A DNA stretch of 64,000 nt from Stenomitos rutilans HA7619-LM2 (GTDB lineage Bacteria; Cyanobacteriota; Cyanobacteriia; Leptolyngbyales; Leptolyngbyaceae): contig JAHHIE010000002.1 in the NCBI GenBank assembly GCA_019358945.1, positions 1 through 64,000 on the forward strand, written 5' to 3'. Each line of letters opens with the position of its first letter. Position 1 is the stretch's first letter. Below, piece after piece: positions 57,336 through 64,000 of this stretch. A program made the position numbers and the translations under genes. The notes below the pieces were generated by a model that was not told where the DNA came from, made no database searches, and was given only the letters and a program-made list of their open reading frames with translations.

Positions 57336-57979
57336 GCATCCTCCTCGTCTGCTTGCAGCAGTGACGCTTGAACGCGATCGGTATCACTCCCCTTTGGTCG
57401 ATCGGTGGTAATAGCGCTATTAACAGGATCGGTTAAAAAAATTACTCCTAATGCAGACTCAATTGCGCTGAGTGTCGTCTCAGGGAGGACATCGACTTTC
57501 CCACCTTCAATTCGATACCAGTTAGCGACACTCATTCCAGCCTCAGCCGCAAGCTCGGTTACAGATTTTGGGGAATCTAGACGAGCTTTCTTAATCTGAA
57601 TCTCAAGGTTGGGAATGTCGTAGTCGGTAAAACGCCTAATCTTCACTGCTCCAACTCGCTTAGGACGAGCGCTGGTAACAGTTCTGTTCAGTACAGGGTT
57701 GAACCAAGCAATCAAAGCGCTTTCAATCTCAGACAAGAAAATGGCATCGTCAACAACTAGATGGGCAAGCCTCACTCCGCCCATTGTCAGCAGGTTTTTA
57801 TAGCAATGATGACTAGACCCTATCCACCGCTGCCTAGCATTCTTTGCTTTGCCTATGTACTGAACCACTCCTTGCGCGTCGATCGCAAAGTAAATGCATG
57901 GCGTGGTGGGTAGTTGCGATCGCTGTTCAAGCGGTAAAGATGGCAAAGCAGAGAAGTCGATCGTCTCAAGGTTCAGCAT
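57332..57979 (-). CDS. Module copy 2: GIY-YIG protein fused to an XRE HTH domain
   Basis: 215 residues from ATG 57979. GIY-YIG domain intact: PCIYFAID, VQYIGKA, RQRW (Arg), SEIESALIAWFNPVLN (Glu, Asn). Residues ~125-185 are an XRE HTH (SVTELAAEAGMSVANWYRIE, LSAIESALGV). The paralogue at 32019 has the same first ~100 residues (LPSLPLEQRSQLP) but a ribbon-helix-helix instead. In each copy the fused domain is the same fold class as the coupled small regulator (here XRE at 57966). Confidence 0.8.
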   Translation of the reverse strand: MLNLETIDFSALPSLPLEQRSQLPTTPCIYFAIDAQGVVQYIGKAKNARQRWIGSSHHCYKNLLTMGGVRLAHLVVDDAIFLSEIESALIAWFNPVLNRTVTSARPKRVGAVKIRRFTDYDIPNLEIQIKKARLDSPKSVTELAAEAGMSVANWYRIEGGKVDVLPETTLSAIESALGVIFLTDPVNSAITTDRPKGSDTDRVQASLLQADEEDA

Positions 57980-58196
57980 CTTTCTCAACCTCTATAGATT
58001 CATAAAGGTCTGAAGGTTGGCAGCCGAAAAGCTTACAAAGCCCATCGACTCGAACAAACATTTTTACGCCATCTCGACTTTTCTCCCAATTCCGAACTGT
58101 TGAAACGTCAATCCCCAACGTTTCTGCAATTTGGCGTTGAGTCAAGCCCTTCTCTTCTCTGAGCTTGGCAATTCTGGACACGTGTATTTCTCCCAT
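57966..58196 (-). CDS. Module copy 2: XRE-family repressor
   Basis: 76 residues. LREEKGLTQRQIAETLGIDV then STVRNWEKSRDG is a textbook Cro/C1 HTH. Its 3' end overlaps the GIY-YIG-XRE start by 14 bases. Likely binds the tandem GTGAACNAGTTNAC boxes just upstream and controls both directions. Confidence 0.85.
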   Translation of the reverse strand: MGEIHVSRIAKLREEKGLTQRQIAETLGIDVSTVRNWEKSRDGVKMFVRVDGLCKLFGCQPSDLYESIEVEKDAEP

Positions 58197-58203
58197 GCGT
58201 TAG

Positions 58204-58267
58204 TTCATAGCATTATGTTAGCACGAGTTTCTTCATGTGAACTAGTTGACAGTGTGAACAAGTTAAC
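58204..58267. promoter_or_regulatory. Divergent promoter of module copy 2 with tandem GTGAAC boxes
   Basis: TGTGAACTAGTTGAC (58236-58250) and TGTGAACAAGTTAAC (58253-58267) repeat with a 17-bp period; an inverse-type TTCAT lies at 58204-58208. Position between the XRE gene and the 58354 gene suggests the XRE operator. Confidence 0.55.
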
Positions 58268-58353
58268 GCATCATAGAGATAAGGAAAGGCGCTCTATCCC
58301 GCGAAGAAGAAAGCGCCCCTCCCACAAAGTCCCATCACTGGAACCCCTCAATT

Positions 58354-58629
58354 ATGACTCAAGCCGTTCTCAACGCTGACCCCTTCTTGCTCACCAGCAA
58401 CGAGTTAGCCACCCGTTTTGATGTCACCCCACCGCGTCAATTCATCCACCGCGTGACACTGGTGAACCACAAGATCGATCGCTCCATGAAGCTCGATGTG
58501 ATTACGCTATCCGAGTCATTCACTGACATCTGCCGGGAGATTTCTTACCTCCGCGACCTCTATAAGCTTGGCGGCTACACCCTCTGTTTAGAGGCTGACA
58601 TCGAACTTATCAGCGGCGATCCGTTCTAA
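58354..58629 (+). CDS. Module copy 2: conserved 91-residue protein (paralogue of 31239)
   Basis: MTQAVLNADPFLLTSNELAT start identical to the paralogue, then DVTPPRQFIHRVTLVNHKID. Divergent from the XRE/GIY-YIG operon, as copy 1 is from the ribbon-helix-helix/GIY-YIG operon. No family recognised. The high conservation compared with the swapped regulators suggests a constrained function. Confidence 0.65.
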   Translation: MTQAVLNADPFLLTSNELATRFDVTPPRQFIHRVTLVNHKIDRSMKLDVITLSESFTDICREISYLRDLYKLGGYTLCLEADIELISGDPF

Positions 58630-58674
58630 TCAATCTCTCTGGGCACTCCTCCACTTCAAGGGGTGCCCATTCTC

Positions 58675-59010
58675 ATGCCCTTCATTCTGAGCAACATCAT
58701 GGTTAAGCACGGTACTGACGCAGTTGCGTCCCTCCTTCCCGCTGACATTTATCAACGCTTAAGCACCTTTGAGCTTGAGATTCTCGGTCACATCCTCCAG
58801 CGCCCTGAACCCCAGTTCCAGTTGTGGCAGAAGGTCAAGCACGGCAAACACACCGCGATGGTGACGGGACTGCGCTATCAGTCCCTCAAAGCTCGGTTTA
58901 CGGAAGAGGATGATTTCATCGGCTGGTACTACTATGTCGAGCACGAAGACGGTCAGGTGGATATCTGCTACGAGAACAACCTCACAGCACTGGAGGAGGA
59001 GCAGTCATGA
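58675..59010 (+). CDS. Module copy 2: GKH-motif protein (paralogue of 30667)
   Basis: 111 residues from ATG 58675; ATG 58699 is possible. FQLWQKVKHGKHTAMVTGL, GWYYYVEHEDG and YENNL align with the C-terminal half of the 166-residue protein at 30667. Its stop overlaps the next start (ATGA). Confidence 0.55.
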   Translation: MPFILSNIMVKHGTDAVASLLPADIYQRLSTFELEILGHILQRPEPQFQLWQKVKHGKHTAMVTGLRYQSLKARFTEEDDFIGWYYYVEHEDGQVDICYENNLTALEEEQS

Positions 59011-59477
59011 ACACGACCACACTAAGTCCAGTTACCCAAACCGAGGGCACCTACTACGGCTTACCCTCCTTCAAGCTTGACGGTGAAGAATACATTGTTG
59101 GCACCCTGGCACAAGCCACTACAGCGGCAGCAGCCTGCATCAGGGAGTGCGCCATCTCCTCTGGTCTGATTGACGCAGAAATGCTCTTAGCCTATTCCTG
59201 TCTGCCACCACAAGCGCTGGCACTCATGCGCCATCTGCAAGGGGGTTGCTACACCATCGCTGAAGAACAGGCGTTAATGCAAGTGCTGGATGTCGAGGCA
59301 CTGACAGAGGCAGCATTGTCCCGCTATGGCATCGCCCGGTTTCTCTGTGCGGGGTATGGCGATACTGCTGTGGGTCGCACGCTTAGCAGCTTTCCGGCTC
59401 ATGTGGGAGAGTTCATTCTCCAAGCGTTGGGGCTGACTGCTGAACAGGCGGCAACGGCCAGACTCTATCGGGTTTAG
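59007..59477 (+). CDS. Unknown 156-residue protein
   Basis: Helical, Ala-rich (ATTAAAACIRECAISSGL, LTEAALSRYGIARFL). N-terminus reads TEGTYYGLPSFKLDGEEYIV. No family recognised. Coupled to the GKH-motif gene. 59478-59616 shows no feature I can support. Confidence 0.5.
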   Translation: MNTTTLSPVTQTEGTYYGLPSFKLDGEEYIVGTLAQATTAAAACIRECAISSGLIDAEMLLAYSCLPPQALALMRHLQGGCYTIAEEQALMQVLDVEALTEAALSRYGIARFLCAGYGDTAVGRTLSSFPAHVGEFILQALGLTAEQAATARLYRV

Positions 59478-59616
59478 ACGGCATGAATTGTGCATTGAAT
59501 TGTTGATGTTTTGGGCACTGCCCAACATGGTTAACCTTAATTGCCGTAAGGCTAATCCCTATACCACCATTATCGCTATGTTTTAGGGTTGGCAGGGCAA
59601 AATAGAAGCACCCTGA

Positions 59617-60369
59617 ATGTTTGTCACCGTGTCCCATCCTCTCACCTGGAATGAACGCATTGAGACTGCGATCGCGTCTAGTGCCTTAGTTTTTTACTGC
59701 CAACCGATTTACAAATGCGGTCATACAACCCCATCTCTGTATGAGGTGCTTGTTCGCCTTCGCGGGGCAGACAAAGAGGTTATTCCGGCCTGTCAGTTTA
59801 TTAATGAAGCCTCAGCAGAGCAGTTAAAGGCTATCGATCGCCTTGCGGTCATTGGCACTTTGAAGCACCTACAGCAGACCGATACCCCTCACGCCATTAA
59901 TTTATCAGGGCACACGCTCAACGATTTACAGTTCCCTGTCTTCCTATCAGAGCAATTACAGAAGAGCGGTGTCGATCCACGAAAATTGGATGTCGAGATT
60001 ACTGAGCAAACGGCGTTGCTACCACTTTCTGTACAAGTTATTGCTGCTCTGCGCGAGTTGCGTTTAGCTGTCGGCCTGGACGATATTGGCTCTGGGTATG
60101 CAGCAATTCCGGCTATCTTGGCTGTTGCGCCCGACTTCATTAAAGCCGATGGGTCAATTGTGCGTTTGCTCGCTACCGACCACTGGCGTGAGTGCATTGT
60201 ATACGGCATTATGGCTGGTGCCCATCACCGGGGGCTTAAGCTAATTTTGGAGTGTATAGAGTCAGGACTAATTGAGTCGAGAGCGCTAGAGCTAGCTGAA
60301 GACTTCCCTGGCTTGAAACTTTATTTCCAAGGGTGGCTGTATGGGAGACCAGAACCGTGCCTAAACTAA
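59617..60369 (+). CDS. EAL-domain cyclic di-GMP phosphodiesterase
   Basis: 250 residues, essentially a stand-alone EAL domain. EVLVRL stands for the EAL signature, then INLSG (Asn), DVEITEQ (Glu), LDDIGSGYA (the DDFGTG loop), IKADGS (Lys), LECIES (Glu) and the closing QGWLYGRP. All metal and catalytic residues appear present, so it should hydrolyse c-di-GMP. Its end overlaps the GTG of a GGDEF gene: an opposing enzyme pair in one operon. Confidence 0.85.
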   Translation: MFVTVSHPLTWNERIETAIASSALVFYCQPIYKCGHTTPSLYEVLVRLRGADKEVIPACQFINEASAEQLKAIDRLAVIGTLKHLQQTDTPHAINLSGHTLNDLQFPVFLSEQLQKSGVDPRKLDVEITEQTALLPLSVQVIAALRELRLAVGLDDIGSGYAAIPAILAVAPDFIKADGSIVRLLATDHWRECIVYGIMAGAHHRGLKLILECIESGLIESRALELAEDFPGLKLYFQGWLYGRPEPCLN

Positions 60370-61775
60370 GTCTGATTGCTAGCTTCGGTGCTAACATCCT
60401 TGCTTTCGCACTCTTAGGCACCAGCTTTTATCAGCAGGAACGGGCGCGATCGTCCGTGCAACATTCGATCGCTGTCATAGAAGCTATGCAGCAGCTTCGT
60501 AGCACAGTTGTCAGAGCCAGAAAAGACTACGATGATTATTTACTAAACTCATCTTTGCTGCCTGCTTACCGTCACAGTCTAGAAGCGGTAGGAGCTGAGA
60601 TTAAGGAACTTAAACAGATTACTGCTGATAATGCCACACAGCAAAAACGGTTGAACAGCTTAGCAGAGATGATGAGGTTTGACCCGCGATCGCCCAAGCA
60701 ACTCTTGTTCACAGATTCAGAGCGACGGTCACTGCTAGCAATCTCAGATGAGGAAACTGCCTTGCTAGGGCAACGACAGGAAGCGGCAGAGGTGCAGTCT
60801 CGTTTTCTGTCTGGCATGACATTGCTATGTTCCTTGGGCATTTTTGTTGCCACTGCTCAATCATGGCGCATATCCAGTCTCAAGACGAAAGCCTTGCGAA
60901 CCTTGGCAGACCGCACTACCCAACTAGAAACAGTGCTTAGTCGCATACCTGCTGCTGTGCTGATCCGCAATCGGGCTGGTGTTTGCTTGGAGATCCTGAG
61001 TGAGGGTAACAGTCTGCTGTTTGATCCGCAGCGCATGGTGGGTACAACACCGTTTGATGTGGCACCAATCAAGGTGGCGACACAGTTGATGAATGGGATT
61101 GAGCGAGCGCTAGATACCCAACAGACGGTAGAAGCAGGGTACGAGTTCAGACTGTCGAGCGGACGCTTAGTTTGGTTTGACACATCCATCAATCCACTAC
61201 CGGGCGATCGAGTGTTGATTATGGCTGCCGATGCTACACAAGAACACAGGATGACTCGGCAGTTAATCAGATTGGCAACTCAGGACGGCTTGACCAACCT
61301 CTACAACCACAACACCTTCGTCAAATTGGTGCAGAGTGAAATTGCTTTGCGATCGCGTCCTCGACAATCAACGCAATCGTTTGCGTTGTGTTTGTTTGAC
61401 CTTGATTACTTCAAAGCAATTAATACCACTTATACGCATAGTGGCGGCGATTTGGCTTTGCAGGCAGTAGCACGATCGCTACAAGAAAATGTTCGCGGTG
61501 AGGCTCATGTTGCTCGTCTTGGTGGTGACGAACTGGCTGTCTTGTTAAGAGAGATTGATGCGTCTGCTGCTACTAAAGTGGCAGAACGGTTGAAGGATGC
61601 AATTGCCAAGCTCTGCATCCCTAGCCCAAAAGGTGAGATTCGGGTGACAGTTAGTGTTGGCATTGCCCTCTACTCAAATACTTGCAATACTTTTGAGGCG
61701 TTGCACCAATCCGCATCAGAAGCATTGCTTGAAGGAAAAGCGGCGGGGCGCGATCGGGTATGTGTGGCTGAGTAG
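60357..61775 (+). CDS. Membrane GGDEF diguanylate cyclase with PAS domain
   Basis: 472 residues from GTG 60357. Transmembrane helix 1 (~5-26), a ~110-residue helical periplasmic sensor, helix 2 (SGMTLLCSLGIFVATAQSW), a PAS-like domain (~180-300, LETVLSRIPAAVLIRNRAGV) and GGDEF: TRQLIRLATQDGLTNLYNH, FDLDYFKAIN, LGGDELAVLLRE. GGDEL keeps the catalytic residues (GGD plus E). No RxxD inhibitory site is evident before it. It makes c-di-GMP and opposes the EAL protein. Confidence 0.85.
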   Translation: MPKLSLIASFGANILAFALLGTSFYQQERARSSVQHSIAVIEAMQQLRSTVVRARKDYDDYLLNSSLLPAYRHSLEAVGAEIKELKQITADNATQQKRLNSLAEMMRFDPRSPKQLLFTDSERRSLLAISDEETALLGQRQEAAEVQSRFLSGMTLLCSLGIFVATAQSWRISSLKTKALRTLADRTTQLETVLSRIPAAVLIRNRAGVCLEILSEGNSLLFDPQRMVGTTPFDVAPIKVATQLMNGIERALDTQQTVEAGYEFRLSSGRLVWFDTSINPLPGDRVLIMAADATQEHRMTRQLIRLATQDGLTNLYNHNTFVKLVQSEIALRSRPRQSTQSFALCLFDLDYFKAINTTYTHSGGDLALQAVARSLQENVRGEAHVARLGGDELAVLLREIDASAATKVAERLKDAIAKLCIPSPKGEIRVTVSVGIALYSNTCNTFEALHQSASEALLEGKAAGRDRVCVAE

Positions 61776-61776
61776 C

Positions 61777-62070
61777 TCAACACTTCCCAATCCACAAAGT
61801 AAGCGCCCAATCTTTGCCAGTATGCACCCACTCACCTAATGCTCCCGGCCTGCGATAATCATCTGTCCGCCCGGTTGTGGGATAGCTCACAATTTTCACC
61901 CAGCGTTGGCCGTTATAGCAGGGAATGGGGTCTAAGGCGGAAGCGCGATCGTAGTCAATCTCGCGACCAGGCTCTACAGGAAAACTGATTTCAGGTGCAG
62001 GTTCCACACCCGGCTGTGCATCCGGTGGATACCCATAGTGAGCGGCGTAAGCTTGGAGGTCGATCGCCAC
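61777..62070 (-). CDS. Unknown 97-residue protein
   Basis: Contains IPCYNGQRWVKIVSYPTTGR and WVHTGKDWALTLWIG, beta-rich. No family recognised. Convergent with the GGDEF gene. Confidence 0.5.
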   Translation of the reverse strand: MAIDLQAYAAHYGYPPDAQPGVEPAPEISFPVEPGREIDYDRASALDPIPCYNGQRWVKIVSYPTTGRTDDYRRPGALGEWVHTGKDWALTLWIGKC

Positions 62071-62115
62071 TGCCCGTAGATCGGATTGAATTTGTACGTC
62101 ACGCGCTGTAGAGAC

Positions 62116-62724
62116 TTAGCCATTTTTGCCGCCTCGCAAGCCATACCCGCGCACACTATCAAGCGGCGCACGCTCCTGCACTATGCCAGCCTCAACGTAG
62201 AAACTACGGACGCGGCTGAACGCAAACACTAACCAACTTTCGGCTGTGTAAATCTTGGTGCTGACCAGCAACCCTGGCAGTTTTTGATCAAGCACTACAA
62301 ACGTTAGAAATTCGCCCACCGACCGTGCTACTGAATCTTTATCAAACCCTCTGATATTGAGATTAAGCCACACATGCAAGAGCTCTTTAGCGGGTGCTGT
62401 TGGCGTACTGACAAGTTGATAGGAAAACCTTAAATAGTGAGTGGGATATCCTTGGAGGAGCGATCGCCAAATCACTTTGTCCTCTTCTCTAGTCCCATCT
62501 GTTGACAAAATCTTTTGTGATAGTAGCTTCCCAGGCGATAGCGATCGCGTGTAGCCAGTCGCGCTTGAAAGCCTGCCAATGGTAAGCCGATGCACCAATT
62601 GAGGAGTGAGAGCTTCAATGCTGCCATACGCCTCGTAAACCACTGGTAGTGCAGGATGCGCGATCGCATCAAACTTTGGGATTGAAGGTGGCTTCGGTTG
62701 CTGTTTTTTGAATCTGAACCACAT
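62116..62724 (-). CDS. Unknown 202-residue protein
   Basis: From ATG 62724 (MWFRFKKQQPKPP). IEALTPQLVHRLTIGRLSSA, LRFSYQLVSTPTAPAKELLH and LLVSTKIYTAESWLVFAF alternate helix and strand. No family recognised. Starts 16 bp after the LuxR-type gene. Confidence 0.5.
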   Translation of the reverse strand: MWFRFKKQQPKPPSIPKFDAIAHPALPVVYEAYGSIEALTPQLVHRLTIGRLSSATGYTRSLSPGKLLSQKILSTDGTREEDKVIWRSLLQGYPTHYLRFSYQLVSTPTAPAKELLHVWLNLNIRGFDKDSVARSVGEFLTFVVLDQKLPGLLVSTKIYTAESWLVFAFSRVRSFYVEAGIVQERAPLDSVRGYGLRGGKNG

Positions 62725-62740
62725 CGATCGCCCATCCTTC

Positions 62741-62950
62741 CTACCCCACTGTTTCTTGTGTTCGCACCCAAAGCAAAGCAGCTTCTGTCCTGTTTCGCAC
62801 GTCCAGTTTGTCGTAGATAGTGTGGGCATATGAGTCGATCGTGCGTACTGCCAGTCCAAGCCGGATCGCAATCTCAGGATTACTCAGTCCCAGGCTGAGC
62901 AAAGACCATACCTCATGCTCTCGTGGTGTCAGTGGCTCAAGGTCGATCAT
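62741..62950 (-). CDS. Stand-alone LuxR-type HTH protein
   Basis: 69 residues: LTPREHEVWSLLSLGLSNPE, IAIRLGLAVRTIDSYAHTIY, DKLDVRNRTEAALLW. A complete GerE/LuxR DNA-binding domain without a receiver, PAS or autoinducer domain. Overlaps the upstream gene by 14 bases. Confidence 0.85.
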   Translation of the reverse strand: MIDLEPLTPREHEVWSLLSLGLSNPEIAIRLGLAVRTIDSYAHTIYDKLDVRNRTEAALLWVRTQETVG

Positions 62951-63308
62951 TGGCTACTGTTTTATCTGTTCGACTGGTCTTCTGTACAGTCATTCCTTGC
63001 TGATATTCAGCCATCAGTCTCTTTGTTTCAGCAACCACGTCTGGATGAATAGATGGTAGTTTTAACTTGTGTGTGGCTATTGCAATGGCAATAAACCAGG
63101 CTTCGCTATCGTCCTCTTCAGCGTCTACATTCTCATCTTGGAAAACGAAGGCAATAATTTGATCAAGTGCTTGCCCCAGTCCATCTAAAATTTTCTGAGA
63201 GACACGGTAATGCCACCACTTCCAAAACTTCCATGTTTGACCAATTACAAGTGCTAAAGGGAAAGTGAGCCAAGCTCGGAGGTAAACACCGGGCGATCTT
63301 TTTGTCAT
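62937..63308 (-). CDS. Unknown 123-residue membrane-associated protein
   Basis: From ATG 63308. One hydrophobic segment (AWLTFPLALVIGQTWKFWKW), then amphipathic and acidic helices (DENVDAEEDDSEAWFIAIAI). Function unknown; ATGA overlap with 63305. Confidence 0.5.
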   Translation of the reverse strand: MTKRSPGVYLRAWLTFPLALVIGQTWKFWKWWHYRVSQKILDGLGQALDQIIAFVFQDENVDAEEDDSEAWFIAIAIATHKLKLPSIHPDVVAETKRLMAEYQQGMTVQKTSRTDKTVANDRP

Positions 63309-63709
63309 TTTCGCCTCTTGAATAAATGACACGTTGAAGGTATTGCACCCATTGGGACATATGCTAAACCCCAAACTTGAGCAGTTAAAACCAGCCTTGC
63401 TCCAAATTGATACCTTAACGTCTTGAAAATACTTCTAACGTCTGCTTCAAAACGTCGATAGACATAACTTGGCAAAGGCAAATCTGTGCGACAAACAGTG
63501 ACAGTATTATCAAACCAATCACGGCTAACAACTTCTAAGCGCCAAGGGTTAAGATGCTGAACGCAGTCCCATTCTCTGTGATCAAGCCTTACTACTCCTC
63601 GTGGATCACCATGCCATTCGCATCTTGAAAGATACATACCGTTAGTTAATGGATTGCGATCGTACTTCAGCTCAATCCAAGGCTCTGCTTCAGTCATTAT
63701 TTTTTTCAT
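63305..63709 (-). CDS. Unknown 134-residue protein
   Basis: EPWIELKYDRNPLTNGMYLS, WDCVQHLNPWRLEVVSRDWF and PLPSYVYRRFEADVRSIFKT. Mixed fold, no family recognised. Start 5 bp after the previous gene. Confidence 0.5.
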   Translation of the reverse strand: MKKIMTEAEPWIELKYDRNPLTNGMYLSRCEWHGDPRGVVRLDHREWDCVQHLNPWRLEVVSRDWFDNTVTVCRTDLPLPSYVYRRFEADVRSIFKTLRYQFGARLVLTAQVWGLAYVPMGAIPSTCHLFKRRK

Positions 63710-63713
63710 TTTG

Positions 63714-64000
63714 TTACGGCTTTGCCTTCTTCTGCACCGTTACCGCGATCGCCCCTCCAGTACCCACAGCAGGCACGACGATCGACAGCAATTGCCCGAT
63801 CGTGTCAGGGCTTAACCCGAACTTGAGCGAACTGTTGTCGCTTTTGTATTCCCAAGTGAACCCAGCCAACGCCCCGATCGCCAGTGCTCCACCTAAAGCC
63901 AGCGAAGCGCTTAGCAATTTCAGGCGGATGTCTAGCTGTTGTTCTAGCCCTTGTACTCGGTTCTGCAAGTCGGCGATCGTCTCTTCTTGATTGCTCTGGC
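63714..64000 (-). CDS. Coiled-coil membrane protein, start beyond the window
   Basis: The frame is open to the window edge; the upstream part reads QSNQEETIADLQNRVQGLEQ, a coiled coil continuing from outside. Then two hydrophobic segments (LLSASLALGGALAIGALAGF and IGQLLSIVVPAVGTGGAIAV) and a short basic tail. Unknown; partial. Confidence 0.55.
   Translation of the reverse strand, partial: QSNQEETIADLQNRVQGLEQQLDIRLKLLSASLALGGALAIGALAGFTWEYKSDNSSLKFGLSPDTIGQLLSIVVPAVGTGGAIAVTVQKKAKP

Larger units (their letters stand above)
8030..64000 (+). mobile_element. Large integrated element (phage-plasmid or integrating plasmid), left part
   Basis: Begins inside nth with a serine recombinase and continues to the window edge. 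Content: phage-type replication genes, repressors and antirepressors, a ParM/ParR partition locus, toxin-antitoxin, IS200/IS605 insertions, a methylase, nucleases and many small overlapping genes. No virion structural, conjugation-pilus or housekeeping genes are seen. The missing 3' end of nth is not found in the window, so the right attachment site lies beyond 64 kb. Confidence 0.75.

Overview
The window is cyanobacterial DNA. The octamer GCGATCGC (HIP1) is scattered throughout, and several families are typical of filamentous cyanobacteria: a Cas12k transposon, a DUF2811 protein and a fdxN-element-type serine recombinase. It holds the end of one mobile element, about 4 kb of chromosome, and the left 56 kb of a second, much larger element.

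1-3923 is the CRISPR end of a type V-K CRISPR-associated transposon (CAST): cargo remnants, a helix-turn-helix regulator, cas12k (broken by a one-base frameshift), the tracrRNA, a two-repeat CRISPR array, a separate degenerate repeat with a short homing spacer, and four TnsB-type binding repeats ending in TGTACG. The homing spacer matches 17 of 18 bases of the neighbouring tRNA-Ala(CGC) gene. The match has a GTA PAM and lies at the distance expected for Cas12k-guided insertion. tnsB, tnsC and tniQ would lie left of the window.

3937-8029 is ordinary chromosome: tRNA-Ala, a HAD hydrolase, a methyltransferase, a secreted clan GH-A-like glycoside hydrolase, and an endonuclease III family gene (nth).

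At about 8030 nth is cut off near its 3' end by a large element that starts with a serine recombinase (8067-9395) and runs past the right edge. Its early region (9.4-28 kb) is a leftward, tightly overlapping set of phage-like genes: MazG-like, HNH, ASCH, family A DNA polymerase, DUF3987 primase/helicase, a likely ssDNA-binding protein, a J-domain protein and a phage Dam methylase. Small repressors with operator-like repeats punctuate it. No capsid, terminase or tail genes are visible. The middle and right part (28-64 kb) carries regulators, an MFS exporter, a RelE-type toxin-antitoxin pair, four IS200/IS605-type TnpB genes of different lineages, antirepressor-like genes, a ParM/ParR-type partition locus flanked on both sides by four 10-bp iterons, a membrane-ATPase operon, and an EAL/GGDEF pair for cyclic di-GMP. 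Replication plus partition genes suggest a phage-plasmid or an integrating plasmid.

The most unusual feature of the big element is a four-gene module present twice in opposite orientation (30.7-32.5 kb and 57.3-59.0 kb). Each copy has a small DNA-binding regulator translationally coupled to a GIY-YIG protein, and a divergent pair of small genes of unknown function. In one copy both the regulator and the C-terminal domain of the GIY-YIG protein are ribbon-helix-helix; in the other both are XRE helix-turn-helix. The module thus seems to have exchanged its DNA-binding fold in two genes at once.
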